DNA from: Marnyiella aurantia
GTDB lineage: Bacteria > Bacteroidota > Bacteroidia > Flavobacteriales > Weeksellaceae
Assembly (NCBI RefSeq): GCF_014041915.1
Contig: NZ_CP059472.1
Coordinates: 186,001-250,000 of the forward strand
Direction: 5' to 3'
Length of the DNA: 64,000 bases
Position 1 is the first letter of the stretch. Each line of letters starts with the position of its first letter. The notes beneath the pieces were generated by a model. That model had not been told where the DNA came from and searched no databases. It saw only the letters and a list, made by a program, of their open reading frames with translations. Below, one piece after another: positions 16,680 through 25,361 of this stretch. A program made the translations under genes and the position numbers.

Positions 16680-18257
16680 ATGGCAGAAATAAATCCGGCA
16701 GAAGTATCAGCGATACTGAAGCAGCAGTTAGCAAATTTCAACACACAGAGTAATGTGGAAGAAGTGGGTACCGTACTTCAGATCGGTGACGGTATCGCCC
16801 GTGTATACGGTTTGGAAAATGTGCAGTATGGAGAATTGGTTAAATTTTCTTCAGGTCTGGAAGGTATCGTACTGAACCTGGAAGAAGATAATGTTGGTGT
16901 TGCACTTCTTGGTGAATCCAAGATGGTTAAGGAAGGTGATACTGTAAACCGTACCAACCGTATTTCATCTATTAATGTAGGTGAAGGAATGTTGGGTAGG
17001 GTAGTAGACACTCTTGGTAACCCAATAGACGGTAAAGGACCAATTGCCGGTGACCTTTATGAAATGCCTTTGGAAAGAAAAGCACCTGGGGTAATCTTCA
17101 GACAGCCGGTAAACGAGCCTCTGCAAACAGGTATCGTGGCTATTGACTCCATGATTCCAATCGGAAGAGGTCAGCGTGAACTTATAATTGGTGACCGTCA
17201 GACTGGTAAGACTACTGTTGCCATTGACACCATTTTGAACCAGAAAGAGTTTTACGATGCGGGTGAGCCTGTTTACTGTATCTACGTTGCTGTAGGTCAG
17301 AAAGGTTCTACTGTAGCTCAGATCGTTAAGACATTAGAAGATAAAGGAGCTATGGCTTATACAGTGATTGTAGCTGCCAATGCATCTGACCCAACTCCAA
17401 TGCAGGTATATGCACCTATGGCCGGAGCATCTATCGGTGAGTTCTTCCGTGATACCGGAAGACCTGCACTTATCATTTATGATGATTTGTCCAAGCAGGC
17501 GGTTGCATACCGTGAGCTTTCCCTTTTGCTTAGAAGACCACCGGGCCGTGAAGCATATCCTGGAGACGTTTTCTACCTTCACTCCAGACTTTTGGAGAGA
17601 GCTGCAAAAGTGATCAAGGATGATACAATTGCATCTCAGATGAACGACTTGCCGGATTCCCTGAAGCCAATGGTGAAAGGTGGCGGTTCCCTTACAGCAC
17701 TTCCGATTATTGAAACTCAGGCAGGCGACGTTTCTGCATATATCCCAACCAACGTAATTTCTATTACTGACGGTCAGATTTTCCTTGAAACCGACCTTTT
17801 CAACTCCGGTGTACGTCCTGCAATTAACGTAGGTATCTCCGTATCCAGGGTAGGTGGTAACGCCCAGATCAAATCCATGAAGAAGGTGTCCGGAACGCTT
17901 AAGTTGGACCAGGCACAATACAAGGAATTGGAAGCATTTGCAAAGTTCGGTTCTGACCTGGATGCTGCAACAATGAGCGTAATCTCCAAGGGTGAAAGGA
18001 ACGTAGAGATCCTGAAGCAACCTGTAAATTCTCCGCTTACTGTAGAAAATCAGGTAGCGATGGTGTACGCCGGTACTGAGAACCTGATGAGAAATGTTCC
18101 TGTGAACAAGGTGAAAGCTTTTATGAAGGAATACACAGATTTCCTTAGATCGAAGCATCCTGAAACTATGGCAGCCATAAAAGCTGGAAAGATTGACGGA
18201 GCGGTTACAGACGTACTGAAAAGTGCAGCTGCAGACCTTGTAGGAAAATATAATTAA
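16680..18257 (+). CDS. atpA: ATP synthase F1 subunit alpha
   Basis: A 525-residue regulatory nucleotide-binding subunit. Walker A is GDRQTGKTT (171-179); other signatures are the [23 protein letters not shown] region and the [13 protein letters not shown] segment. A poly-GGT/GTA-rich, well-adapted codon pattern suggests high expression. The partner catalytic beta subunit (atpD) and epsilon (atpC) are not in this operon, which agrees with the split arrangement seen in Bacteroidota. Confidence 0.98.
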   Translation: MAEINPAEVSAILKQQLANFNTQSNVEEVGTVLQIGDGIARVYGLENVQYGELVKFSSGLEGIVLNLEEDNVGVALLGESKMVKEGDTVNRTNRISSINVGEGMLGRVVDTLGNPIDGKGPIAGDLYEMPLERKAPGVIFRQPVNEPLQTGIVAIDSMIPIGRGQRELIIGDRQTGKTTVAIDTILNQKEFYDAGEPVYCIYVAVGQKGSTVAQIVKTLEDKGAMAYTVIVAANASDPTPMQVYAPMAGASIGEFFRDTGRPALIIYDDLSKQAVAYRELSLLLRRPPGREAYPGDVFYLHSRLLERAAKVIKDDTIASQMNDLPDSLKPMVKGGGSLTALPIIETQAGDVSAYIPTNVISITDGQIFLETDLFNSGVRPAINVGISVSRVGGNAQIKSMKKVSGTLKLDQAQYKELEAFAKFGSDLDAATMSVISKGERNVEILKQPVNSPLTVENQVAMVYAGTENLMRNVPVNKVKAFMKEYTDFLRSKHPETMAAIKAGKIDGAVTDVLKSAAADLVGKYN

Positions 18258-18268
18258 TAGTGAAAGTG

Positions 18269-18301
18269 CCTGATTTGCAGTTTTGTAAACTGCAGATCAG
18301 G
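18269..18301 (+). other. Long hairpin between atpA and atpG
   Basis: The arms 18269-18282 and 18288-18301 pair over 14 bp with a single G-T pair. There is no T-run, so it is unlikely to terminate. It may be an mRNA stability or processing element between the two cistrons. Confidence 0.6.
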
Positions 18302-18327
18302 ATTCTTAAAATTGAGTTTATAAAAGA

Positions 18328-19185
18328 ATGGCAAACTTAAAGGAAATACGCGGCCGGATTACTTCAATCGGTTCTACGATGCAGATTACCAGCGCAATGA
18401 AAATGGTTGCTGCTGCTAAGCTGAAGAAAGCTCAGGACGCAATCGTTATGCTGAGACCTTATTCCGAAAAGCTTACTGAGCTTATTGAAAACGTAAGTGC
18501 AGGAACCGAGCTGGAAGAGGTGTCTACCTTTACGGCGGAGCGTGAGGTTAAAAAAGCACTCTATATTGTGGTGACTTCCAACAGAGGTCTTGCCGGTGCA
18601 TTTAACTCCTCGGTAACAAAGGAACTGAACGTTTTGCTTGGCAATGTAAATCATGAAGTGGAAATACTTACTGTAGGTAAAAAAGCTTTCGATGCTGTGC
18701 GCAGAAGCCGTACCGTTTACGGGAACCACAGTTCCGTTTTTGACCAGTTGAGTTTTGATGTTGTAGCCAGCTTTACAGAGCAAGTGATGAAGGACTATTC
18801 CGAAGGCAGATTCGACAAGGTATTTGTTATCTACAATAAATTCATCAATGCAGCAACGCAGGAAGTTCGTACGGAGCAGGTTTTACCTATCGCACTGCCT
18901 GAAAAGAGCTCAGATGTAAATACAGATTATATTTTTGAACCCAGCGCCAGAGAAATTCTGGAAGGTCTTATTCCAAAGTCCATTAAGACTCAGGTGTATA
19001 AAGCCATTCTTGATTCCGTTGCTGCAGAGCACGGTGCCAGAATGACGGCCATGCACAAAGCTACGGACAATGCACAGGCACTTAAAAATGATCTTGTTAT
19101 CACTTATAACAAGGCCCGTCAGGCAGCGATTACGAATGAAATACTTGAAATCGTATCCGGTGCGGAGGCATTGAAATCAAAGTAA
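18328..19185 (+). CDS. atpG: ATP synthase F1 subunit gamma
   Basis: The central rotor shaft, 285 residues. The N-terminal helix MANLKEIRGRITSI continues into the ITSAMKMVAAAKLKKAQ motif, and the C-terminal helix contains MTAMHKATDNA and NKARQAAITNEILEIV. It is the last gene of the operon and is followed by a strong terminator. Confidence 0.97.
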   Translation: MANLKEIRGRITSIGSTMQITSAMKMVAAAKLKKAQDAIVMLRPYSEKLTELIENVSAGTELEEVSTFTAEREVKKALYIVVTSNRGLAGAFNSSVTKELNVLLGNVNHEVEILTVGKKAFDAVRRSRTVYGNHSSVFDQLSFDVVASFTEQVMKDYSEGRFDKVFVIYNKFINAATQEVRTEQVLPIALPEKSSDVNTDYIFEPSAREILEGLIPKSIKTQVYKAILDSVAAEHGARMTAMHKATDNAQALKNDLVITYNKARQAAITNEILEIVSGAEALKSK

Positions 19186-19206
19186 GATTTCACATTAAAC
19201 ATAATT

Positions 19207-19237
19207 AACCACTTCAGTAATGAGGTGGTTTTTTTTA
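19207..19237 (+). terminator. Terminator of the atp operon
   Basis: AACCACTTC-AGTAAT-GAGGTGGTT, a perfect 9-bp stem, is followed by eight or more T. Confidence 0.92.
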
Positions 19238-19317
19238 TTCCAGATACTCCGCCAAAGTTGAACAATTGATCAATGGCATTGGCACGCCTTTCAAGTTTAT
19301 GATTTATAAAATTTACA

Positions 19318-19325
19318 TACCTTTG
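19318..19325 (+). promoter_or_regulatory. -7 element TACCTTTG before the CNNM/CorC gene
   Basis: A match to TAnnTTTG, 23 bases before ATG 19349. Confidence 0.6.
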
Positions 19326-19348
19326 CAGACATAAATTTTATTTTATAA

Positions 19349-20707
19349 ATGGATTCGGACATAATTAAGCTGCTCCTGGCTTTATTCTTAGTATTATTGA
19401 ATGGCTTTTTTGTAGCAGCAGAATTCTCAATTGTTAAAGTTCGTTACTCACAGATTCAACTTAAGGCCGCCGAGGGAAACTCAATGGCGAAACAGGCCGA
19501 ATTCATCATCAAGCGTCTTGATGAATATCTCTCTGCAACACAACTCGGAATTACGCTTGCCTCCCTTGCATTAGGTTGGGTGGGCGAAAGTGCCATGCAC
19601 CATATCATCGAGAAAATGTTTATCTACTTCGAAATTGCAGCGGAGCAGAGTACAATAACTACCGTTTCACTGGTCATAAGCTTTTTAATCATTACCGTAA
19701 TGCATATTGTTTTCGGTGAACTTATACCGAAGTCAATTGCGATCCGTAAGGCCGAAGCTACTACAATGGCGATTGCTGTGCCGCTTCGCGTATTCTATAC
19801 CGTATTCAAACCGTTTATCTGGACCATGAATCATATGTCCAATGCGGTGCTGAGACTGATGAAAATACATCCTGCTTCGGAACATGAGATCCATTCTACG
19901 GAGGAACTTCAGCTCCTGGTGAAGCAGTCCGCGGATTCGGGTGAGATTCAGGAGGAAAACTATGAAATTATTAAGAATGCTTTTGATTTTACAGACCACT
20001 CTGCCAAGCAGATCATGGTGCCGCGTCAGAATATTCTTTCAATTGATATTGAAGATCCTATTGAAGAGGTAATCAATCAGATTATGGACAGCGGTTATTC
20101 CAGGATTCCGGTGTATAAAGATTCTATTGATAATGTGATCGGGATTTTCTACACTAAGGAAATCATCAGGGAATATGTGAGAAGCAAAGGGAATATTACG
20201 CACCTGGATTTGGAGCGCTTGATGCGGGAAGCTTTCTTCGTGGTTGGCAGTAAGAAAATCTCGGACCTGATGAAGATTTTTCAGCAGAAAAAGCAGCATC
20301 TTGCTGTTGTTATAGATGAATTTGGCGGTACCGAAGGTATTATTACACTGGAAGATATTTTGGAGGAACTTGTAGGCGAAATTCAGGATGAAGAGGACGA
20401 TGAGGAAAAGGTAGTGGACCAGGTGGGCGAAAACACGTATTGGGTGCAGGCTACACAGCCTTTAGATGAGATCAATGAGTTTGTTCCCAAAAAGTTTCCG
20501 CTTTCCGAGGAAGGTGAGTTCAACACACTGGCAGGATATATTCTTCATGAGCTGGAGGATATCCCGGAGGAAAACCAGGAGTTTAAAATGAACAGCTATC
20601 ACTTCAAGATTTTGAAGATGAATAATAAAAGTGTGGAGATGGTGGAACTGGTGTACGATGAAAAAAGTGTACTGGATGAACTTTCTGAAGAATTGGGCGA
20701 ATTATAA
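19349..20707 (+). CDS. CNNM/CorC (hemolysin)-family membrane protein with CBS pair
   Basis: A 452-residue protein: an N-terminal CNNM transmembrane domain (about 1-190, with GFFVAAEFSIVKVR and ELIPKSIAIRKAE), a CBS pair (about 205-340, including VPRQNILSIDIED and IDEFGGTEGIITLEDILEELVGEI), and a C-terminal CorC_HlyC domain (about 355-440). Relatives export Mg2+ or Co2+; the hemolysin label is historical. GldE is a related protein of gliding bacteria, but none of its usual neighbours is here, so I do not use that name. clpS follows after 11 bases, suggesting co-transcription. Confidence 0.9.
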   Translation: MDSDIIKLLLALFLVLLNGFFVAAEFSIVKVRYSQIQLKAAEGNSMAKQAEFIIKRLDEYLSATQLGITLASLALGWVGESAMHHIIEKMFIYFEIAAEQSTITTVSLVISFLIITVMHIVFGELIPKSIAIRKAEATTMAIAVPLRVFYTVFKPFIWTMNHMSNAVLRLMKIHPASEHEIHSTEELQLLVKQSADSGEIQEENYEIIKNAFDFTDHSAKQIMVPRQNILSIDIEDPIEEVINQIMDSGYSRIPVYKDSIDNVIGIFYTKEIIREYVRSKGNITHLDLERLMREAFFVVGSKKISDLMKIFQQKKQHLAVVIDEFGGTEGIITLEDILEELVGEIQDEEDDEEKVVDQVGENTYWVQATQPLDEINEFVPKKFPLSEEGEFNTLAGYILHELEDIPEENQEFKMNSYHFKILKMNNKSVEMVELVYDEKSVLDELSEELGEL

Positions 20708-20718
20708 ATAGCAAAGTC

Positions 20719-21027
20719 ATGTTGGAGACCATCCATTCAGTAAGAGACTACGAAAATCCGCAGCGACAGTATGAAGAAGATGTACTTCTGCTTGAAAAGG
20801 AAGACGAGATCAACAAACTCATTCTTTGGAATGACGATGTGAACACCTTCGATTTCGTTATAGAATCGCTTATAACTGTTTGCAAGCACACCGCGGAACA
20901 GGCTCAGCAATGTACCATCCTGGTGCATTACAAAGGGAAATGTACAGTAAAAACAGGTTCGATGGATTTGCTGAAGCCGATGCATGAACAGCTGACCGAA
21001 CGCGGCCTTACCAGCGAAATAGTTTGA
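20719..21027 (+). CDS. clpS: ClpS, N-end-rule adaptor of the ClpAP/ClpCP protease
   Basis: A 102-residue protein. The residues that hold N-degron substrates are visible: WNDDVNTFDFVIESL corresponds to the NDD-x-T-x-x-FV motif, and VHYKGKC carries the pocket His. It binds proteins with bulky N-terminal residues and hands them to Clp ATPases. It lies 11 bases downstream of the CorC-like gene. The alignment is clear though divergent from proteobacterial ClpS. Confidence 0.85.
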   Translation: MLETIHSVRDYENPQRQYEEDVLLLEKEDEINKLILWNDDVNTFDFVIESLITVCKHTAEQAQQCTILVHYKGKCTVKTGSMDLLKPMHEQLTERGLTSEIV

Positions 21028-21142
21028 AAGCAGACATAAATTTGCCAAAAGGATCGACAGAATAGATCGGTTGTGCGGGATTCTTCATTTTTAAATGTCG
21101 AATTTTGATTTTTAAAATTAACTAAAAACGTAAAGAGAAATA

Positions 21143-22084
21143 ATGGAACAGAATATTTTAGACTGTGTAATCATCGGATCAGGACCTTCAGGCTTTACAG
21201 CTGCTATCTATGCAGCGCGTGCCGATCTGAAGCCGGAACTTTTTACGGGTCTGGAGCCTGGCGGACAGCTTACAACTACAACAGAGGTTGATAATTTTCC
21301 CGGTTATGCAGATGGGGTTACAGGGCCGCAGATGATGATGGACTTGCAGAAGCAGGCTGAAAGATTCGACACAAAAGTTCATTATGAGCTTATCACTAAA
21401 GTTGAATTCGCGACTGAAGTTGGCGGCATCCATAAACTTTGGGCTGGCACAAGGGAAATTCTGGCAAAGACGGTGATTATTTCTACCGGAGCTACGGCAA
21501 AATACCTCGGTCTGGACGATGAGAAAAAATATGCCGGCGGCGGGGTTTCGGCGTGTGCTACCTGCGACGGATTCTTTTACAAGGGTAAGGATGTTATCGT
21601 AGTTGGTGCTGGTGATACCGCTGCAGAAGAAGCTACCTATCTGGCAAAGCTTACCAATAAAGTAACGATGCTGGTACGTAAGGATACCTTCCGTGCTTCC
21701 AAAGCAATGATTCACCGTGTGGAAAACACTCCTAACATAGAAGTGAAATTCAATCATGAACTCATCGCTATTGAAGGTGAGAATTCGCTTGTGGAGAGAG
21801 CAGTTGTGATTAACAATATCACCCAGGAGACTTCTAAAATTGATGTTCACGGGATTTTTATAGCTATCGGACACAAACCTAATACAGATATCTTTGCAAG
21901 ACAGATTTCTCTGGACGAAAACGGATACATTAAAACTGTTTCGGGGTCTACACATACTAACCTGCCAGGCGTTTTTGCTGCCGGAGATGTTCAGGACCAT
22001 ATCTACAGACAGGCAATTACGGCTGCCGGTAGTGGCTGTATGGCTGCGATGGATGCCGAAAAATATCTTGCAGAACTTCACTAA
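21143..22084 (+). CDS. trxB: Thioredoxin-disulfide reductase
   Basis: A 313-residue FAD/NADPH flavoenzyme that reduces thioredoxin. FAD site GSGPSGFTAA (12-21), redox cysteines C138 and C141 in CATCDG, NADPH site GAGDTAAEEA, and the C-terminal GVFAAGDVQDHIYRQ motif that contacts FAD. This is the low-molecular-weight bacterial type. The fluoride channel gene follows 27 bases later. Confidence 0.96.
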   Translation: MEQNILDCVIIGSGPSGFTAAIYAARADLKPELFTGLEPGGQLTTTTEVDNFPGYADGVTGPQMMMDLQKQAERFDTKVHYELITKVEFATEVGGIHKLWAGTREILAKTVIISTGATAKYLGLDDEKKYAGGGVSACATCDGFFYKGKDVIVVGAGDTAAEEATYLAKLTNKVTMLVRKDTFRASKAMIHRVENTPNIEVKFNHELIAIEGENSLVERAVVINNITQETSKIDVHGIFIAIGHKPNTDIFARQISLDENGYIKTVSGSTHTNLPGVFAAGDVQDHIYRQAITAAGSGCMAAMDAEKYLAELH

Positions 22085-22111
22085 ACATTGTAAACACGCT
22101 GGCAGGATAAA

Positions 22112-22474
22112 ATGAAATATCTCCTGATCATATTTTTAGGCGGAGGAGCGGGCAGCGTACTCCGCTTTCTTATTTCCAGAAGTACACAGTCACTCTGGAA
22201 TATGGGTGGTTTCCCTTTGGGAACTTTTGCTGTAAATATGCTGGGATGCCTGCTTATCGGAATATTATCCTCCGCAATCCCTAAAGAATTTAATGAACTT
22301 AGGTTACTGCTTATCGCGGGTTTTTGCGGGGGCTTCACTACCTTTTCTGCCTTCTCACTGGAAGGTCTTGCCCTTTGGCAAAATCAAAATTATACAATAC
22401 TGGCCCTATACACAACAGCCAGCATCCTCTTGGGATTGCTGGCTGTTTGGCTGGGTTCACAGATCCGTCTGTAA
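22112..22474 (+). CDS. crcB: Fluoride ion channel Fluc/CrcB
   Basis: A 120-residue four-helix membrane protein that exports fluoride as a dual-topology dimer. Diagnostic segments are GGGAGSVLRF near the start, PLGTFAVNMLGC in helix 2 and GFCGGFTTFSAFS in helix 3, with its Na+-site and fluoride-path residues. Only 27 bases separate it from trxB, so there is no room for a fluoride riboswitch; it is probably expressed with trxB. Confidence 0.95.
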   Translation: MKYLLIIFLGGGAGSVLRFLISRSTQSLWNMGGFPLGTFAVNMLGCLLIGILSSAIPKEFNELRLLLIAGFCGGFTTFSAFSLEGLALWQNQNYTILALYTTASILLGLLAVWLGSQIRL

Positions 22475-22489
22475 AACCTGTTCAGAAAT

Positions 22490-22819
22490 TTATCTGATAA
22501 TATTATCGTTTTTCGGACGGAATTTCTCCTTTCCGCTAATCAGTTCAAAGAAAAACCGGAAGTCACTCATCAGTGTGCGCACCGGCGCTTTAATTCCCGT
22601 AGGCGTATTCTTTTCGAATACATGCCCAAAGGCTGGTAAAGCCAGCAACGTAAGTGGTAGATACCAAAAAAAGCGTTCCTGCCCGGAATATATGATGTAG
22701 ATAAGAATCCAGAACGTGAAGAAAATTCCTAAAAAATGAAACACCCTGTTCATGGGTTTCTGATGCTGACTAAGATAATATCCGTAAAATTCGCCGTAAG
22801 TCATTTTTTGTTTTCCCAT
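22490..22819 (-). CDS. Mpo1-like / DUF962 membrane protein
   Basis: A 109-residue protein with the DUF962 pattern: FYGYYLSQHQKPMNRVFHFLG, two or three hydrophobic segments, then GHVFEKNTP and SDFRFF near the end. The yeast homologue Mpo1 is an Fe2+-dependent dioxygenase that alpha-oxidises 2-hydroxy fatty acids. The His residues of the HxxxxNRxxHFxG motif are present, so similar chemistry is possible but unproved in bacteria. It is convergent with crcB (15-base gap) and lies 47 bases downstream of the permease, perhaps in the same transcript. Confidence 0.8.
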   Translation of the reverse strand: MGKQKMTYGEFYGYYLSQHQKPMNRVFHFLGIFFTFWILIYIIYSGQERFFWYLPLTLLALPAFGHVFEKNTPTGIKAPVRTLMSDFRFFFELISGKEKFRPKNDNIIR

Positions 22820-22866
22820 AAGTTTTTGCGTCTGTAGGTACCTGCCACGACTTACCAGTGTTTCTG

Positions 22867-24552
22867 TCAGTTCAGATCACCGTTCAGGTCACGCTGCAGT
22901 TTGCTGTTCTTCATGCCGTACATGAAGTAAATAATGAGTCCCACTGCAAACCAAAGACCAAACCAGAACCAGTTATTATGCGTCATCCCCGTCAGCAGAT
23001 ATAAACAGCACGTAAGTCCCAGAAGAGGAATCAGGCTTAGGTTACGGGTAAACGAAAGATATACCAGAATAAAATTGATGATGATATAAATGGTTACTGA
23101 TATCCTGAATTCACCGTTTACAGGGTCGCTCCATTTCAGCAGATCGGCAAAAAATTCCGGTTGCCAATAGTAGAACCCCGAAAGACTGCCTAAAAACAAT
23201 ATCGGAAAAATATACCTGGAGTTCACATAAGGCATGTGGAACCGGCCTTTAAGCTTTTCTTTTCGTGGCATAAGCAGTATTCCTCCGTTCACCAGAACAA
23301 ACGCGAAAATGGTTCCTATACTTGTGAAATCAAGTATAAATGACTTGTCGGTAAACAGGATGGGTAATCCCACTGCGATGCCGGTAATTATGGTAGCAAA
23401 GCCAGGTGTTCTGTATTTTTCGTGAATGGTGGAAAACTTTTTCGGTAACAGACCGTCGCGGCTCATGGCATACCAGATCCTTGGCTGGCCCATTTGGAAC
23501 ACCAGAAGTACAGAAGTAATGGCAATGATTGCTGTAACAGAAACTACAAATTCCATCCACGGAATGTTCCCGTTTTCCGGTGCGAAGATGAAGGACAGCG
23601 GGTCGCCCACACCTTCAAATTTGCGGTAATCCACAAATCCGGTCAGGATTAATGTCAGTGCAATATAAATCAGAGTACTTACCACCAGCGAAATAATCAT
23701 TCCGCGGGGCAAATTCTTTTGGGGATTTTTGGTTTCTTCAGAAAGAACACTCAGCGCATCAAAACCGATATAGGCAAAGAAAACTCCGGAAACAGCTGCC
23801 ATCACTCCTGAAAAACCGTTAGGCATGAAGCTGGTGGTACCGTCCTTACCCACCGGTGTCCAGTTATCAGAATCAATATAAAAAACGCCTACGCATATAA
23901 TAAGGATGATAACTGCAATCTTCAGTATTACAAGCATATTGTTGAAATTCTTACTTTCTTTAACGCCTATATATACCAGAGCGGTAATAGCGATATTAAT
24001 AAGGATCGCAGGAATATCTACAATGAACTTCCAGCCTGCCACGATAGGGGCGCTGGTCCAGGCATTAATCAGATTCCTGTTTTCGGAACCGTTTTCAAAG
24101 GCTTTCCTGGCTTCCGGATAGCTGGTAGACAGATAATCGGGCACAAACACTCCAAGCCGCTCCAGAAATCCCGTAAAATAATCACTCCACGAAAAGGCTA
24201 CATAAATATTCCCGAACGAATATTCCATTATGAGCGCCCAGCCAATGATCCAGGCCATCAGTTCGCCAAAACTGGCGTAGGCATAGGTATAAGCGGAACC
24301 AGCAACGGGAATCCGGCTGGCAAATTCGGCATAGGAGAGAGCCGTAAAACCGCAGGCAATTCCACAAATTATATAAAGCGAAATAACGCCGGGTCCACCA
24401 CGGAAAATGGCTTCGCCCAAACTGCTGAAACTGCCCGCGCCGATGATGGCAGCCAGTCCGAAAAATACGATGTCCCAAACACCAAGCACGCGGTTCAGAC
24501 CGGTTGAATGGTCGGCTTCGGTGTAGTGTTTTCTCCTGAAAAGTTGGTTCAT
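22867..24552 (-). CDS. APC-superfamily amino-acid permease (cationic amino-acid transporter type)
   Basis: An inner-membrane transporter of about 561 residues with roughly 12-14 helices. The first helix has GVWDIVFFGLAAIIGAGSF, the APC substrate-binding signature; AYTYAYASFGELMAWIIGWALI and YIGFDALSVLSEETKNPQ are typical of the CAT subgroup. The ATG at 24552 (MNQLFRRKHY) is preferred to a TTG seven codons upstream. Substrate is not determinable, although arginine or lysine would fit the subgroup. A cyanophycin module elsewhere in the window would make arginine uptake relevant, but the two are 15 kb apart. Confidence 0.88.
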   Translation of the reverse strand: MNQLFRRKHYTEADHSTGLNRVLGVWDIVFFGLAAIIGAGSFSSLGEAIFRGGPGVISLYIICGIACGFTALSYAEFASRIPVAGSAYTYAYASFGELMAWIIGWALIMEYSFGNIYVAFSWSDYFTGFLERLGVFVPDYLSTSYPEARKAFENGSENRNLINAWTSAPIVAGWKFIVDIPAILINIAITALVYIGVKESKNFNNMLVILKIAVIILIICVGVFYIDSDNWTPVGKDGTTSFMPNGFSGVMAAVSGVFFAYIGFDALSVLSEETKNPQKNLPRGMIISLVVSTLIYIALTLILTGFVDYRKFEGVGDPLSFIFAPENGNIPWMEFVVSVTAIIAITSVLLVFQMGQPRIWYAMSRDGLLPKKFSTIHEKYRTPGFATIITGIAVGLPILFTDKSFILDFTSIGTIFAFVLVNGGILLMPRKEKLKGRFHMPYVNSRYIFPILFLGSLSGFYYWQPEFFADLLKWSDPVNGEFRISVTIYIIINFILVYLSFTRNLSLIPLLGLTCCLYLLTGMTHNNWFWFGLWFAVGLIIYFMYGMKNSKLQRDLNGDLN

Positions 24553-24590
24553 AAGTTTATTTGATGTTAACAAATGTAATGAAATAACAG

Positions 24591-24617
24591 AAAAACCGCT
24601 TGCGGGAAGCGGTTTTT
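24591..24617. terminator. Bidirectional terminator hairpin
   Basis: AAAAACCGCTT-GCGGG-AAGCGGTTTTT is a perfect 11-bp stem with A- and T-runs on either side. It lies 39 bases before the permease start and 80 bases after the broken thioredoxin-like gene, whose transcript it probably ends. Confidence 0.88.
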
Positions 24618-24696
24618 CTCAAAGTTGTCAGCATTTACTAAAACTAATTAAATTTTAGCTGTTTAATTCTTGATTTCCGAACCTTAATACTGCGGG

Positions 24697-25164
24697 TTAA
24701 TAAAAAATTGCTGTTTTTTCTTCTAGAATATCCAGTAACAAAGTCTTTTTTTTTGCAGAAATTTTTTCTGTAAATGTTTTATTGAAGGTTTCCTTCCGTA
24801 AATACAAGTTTTCCGGAGAAATACTTTTATCGATGATGTAAAAATCGAATGGGTAATTTGTTTTGGTCATCAATTCCTGAACTAAATCCTCCTTATTGGT
24901 AATGCCAACAAATTAAAAATTGATAGCCTTACCATAATTTTCCATTAAATTTTTGTACCCTTCTACGATTTCAATATTATTCTCACAATTGGGAACCCAG
25001 AACTGAACAATACTTGGTTTGTCGCCAGATTGGATTTTAAAAGCCAGTTGATCTGGTGTTACTGCATAAACTTTATGTTGAGTGTAAGTGAATATGTTAA
25101 ACATAAGAAATAGAGCTACCAGAGAATTCATAGTTTGTATTTTAGGAGAATCTTTTAAGTTCAT
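24697..25164 (-). pseudogene. Secreted thioredoxin-like protein interrupted by an in-frame stop
   Basis: From ATG 25164 the frame reads 83 codons to a TAA at 24913-24915 (…GKAINF, stop). In the same frame coding sense resumes at once with FVGITNKEDLVQELM and continues without a break to TAA 24697-24699 (…EEKTAIFY), about 155 codons in all. An N-terminal hydrophobic segment is followed by KPSIVQFWVPNCEN, a thioredoxin-fold strand and active-site position. Only one Cys is present, so it is not a normal dithiol oxidoreductase. The single nonsense codon makes this a recent pseudogene, unless the stop is read through or is an error. Base composition is visibly more AT-rich than its neighbours. Confidence 0.7.
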
Positions 25165-25361
25165 TTTTACTTAACCAAATAGCGTTTATTATACTTACAT
25201 AACAAAGTGTGAAACTGGATCAGCCTTATATTAATCATTTTAGTCACCGGATTTTTATGCTACTTTAACGTTATCCACATATCCACAATAACGATAACAC
25301 TTGTGAGGGTAATAACTAATCGATATTTTCGTTGATAAAATAACCTTCCTAAAACTGAAAA

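Noticed and set aside
17334-18158. Long antisense ORF (274 codons) inside atpA
   Set aside because: A shadow of a highly expressed, codon-biased gene; Cys/His-rich nonsense composition.
22085-22111. Fluoride riboswitch ahead of crcB
   Set aside because: Only 27 bases separate trxB and crcB, too short for the aptamer.
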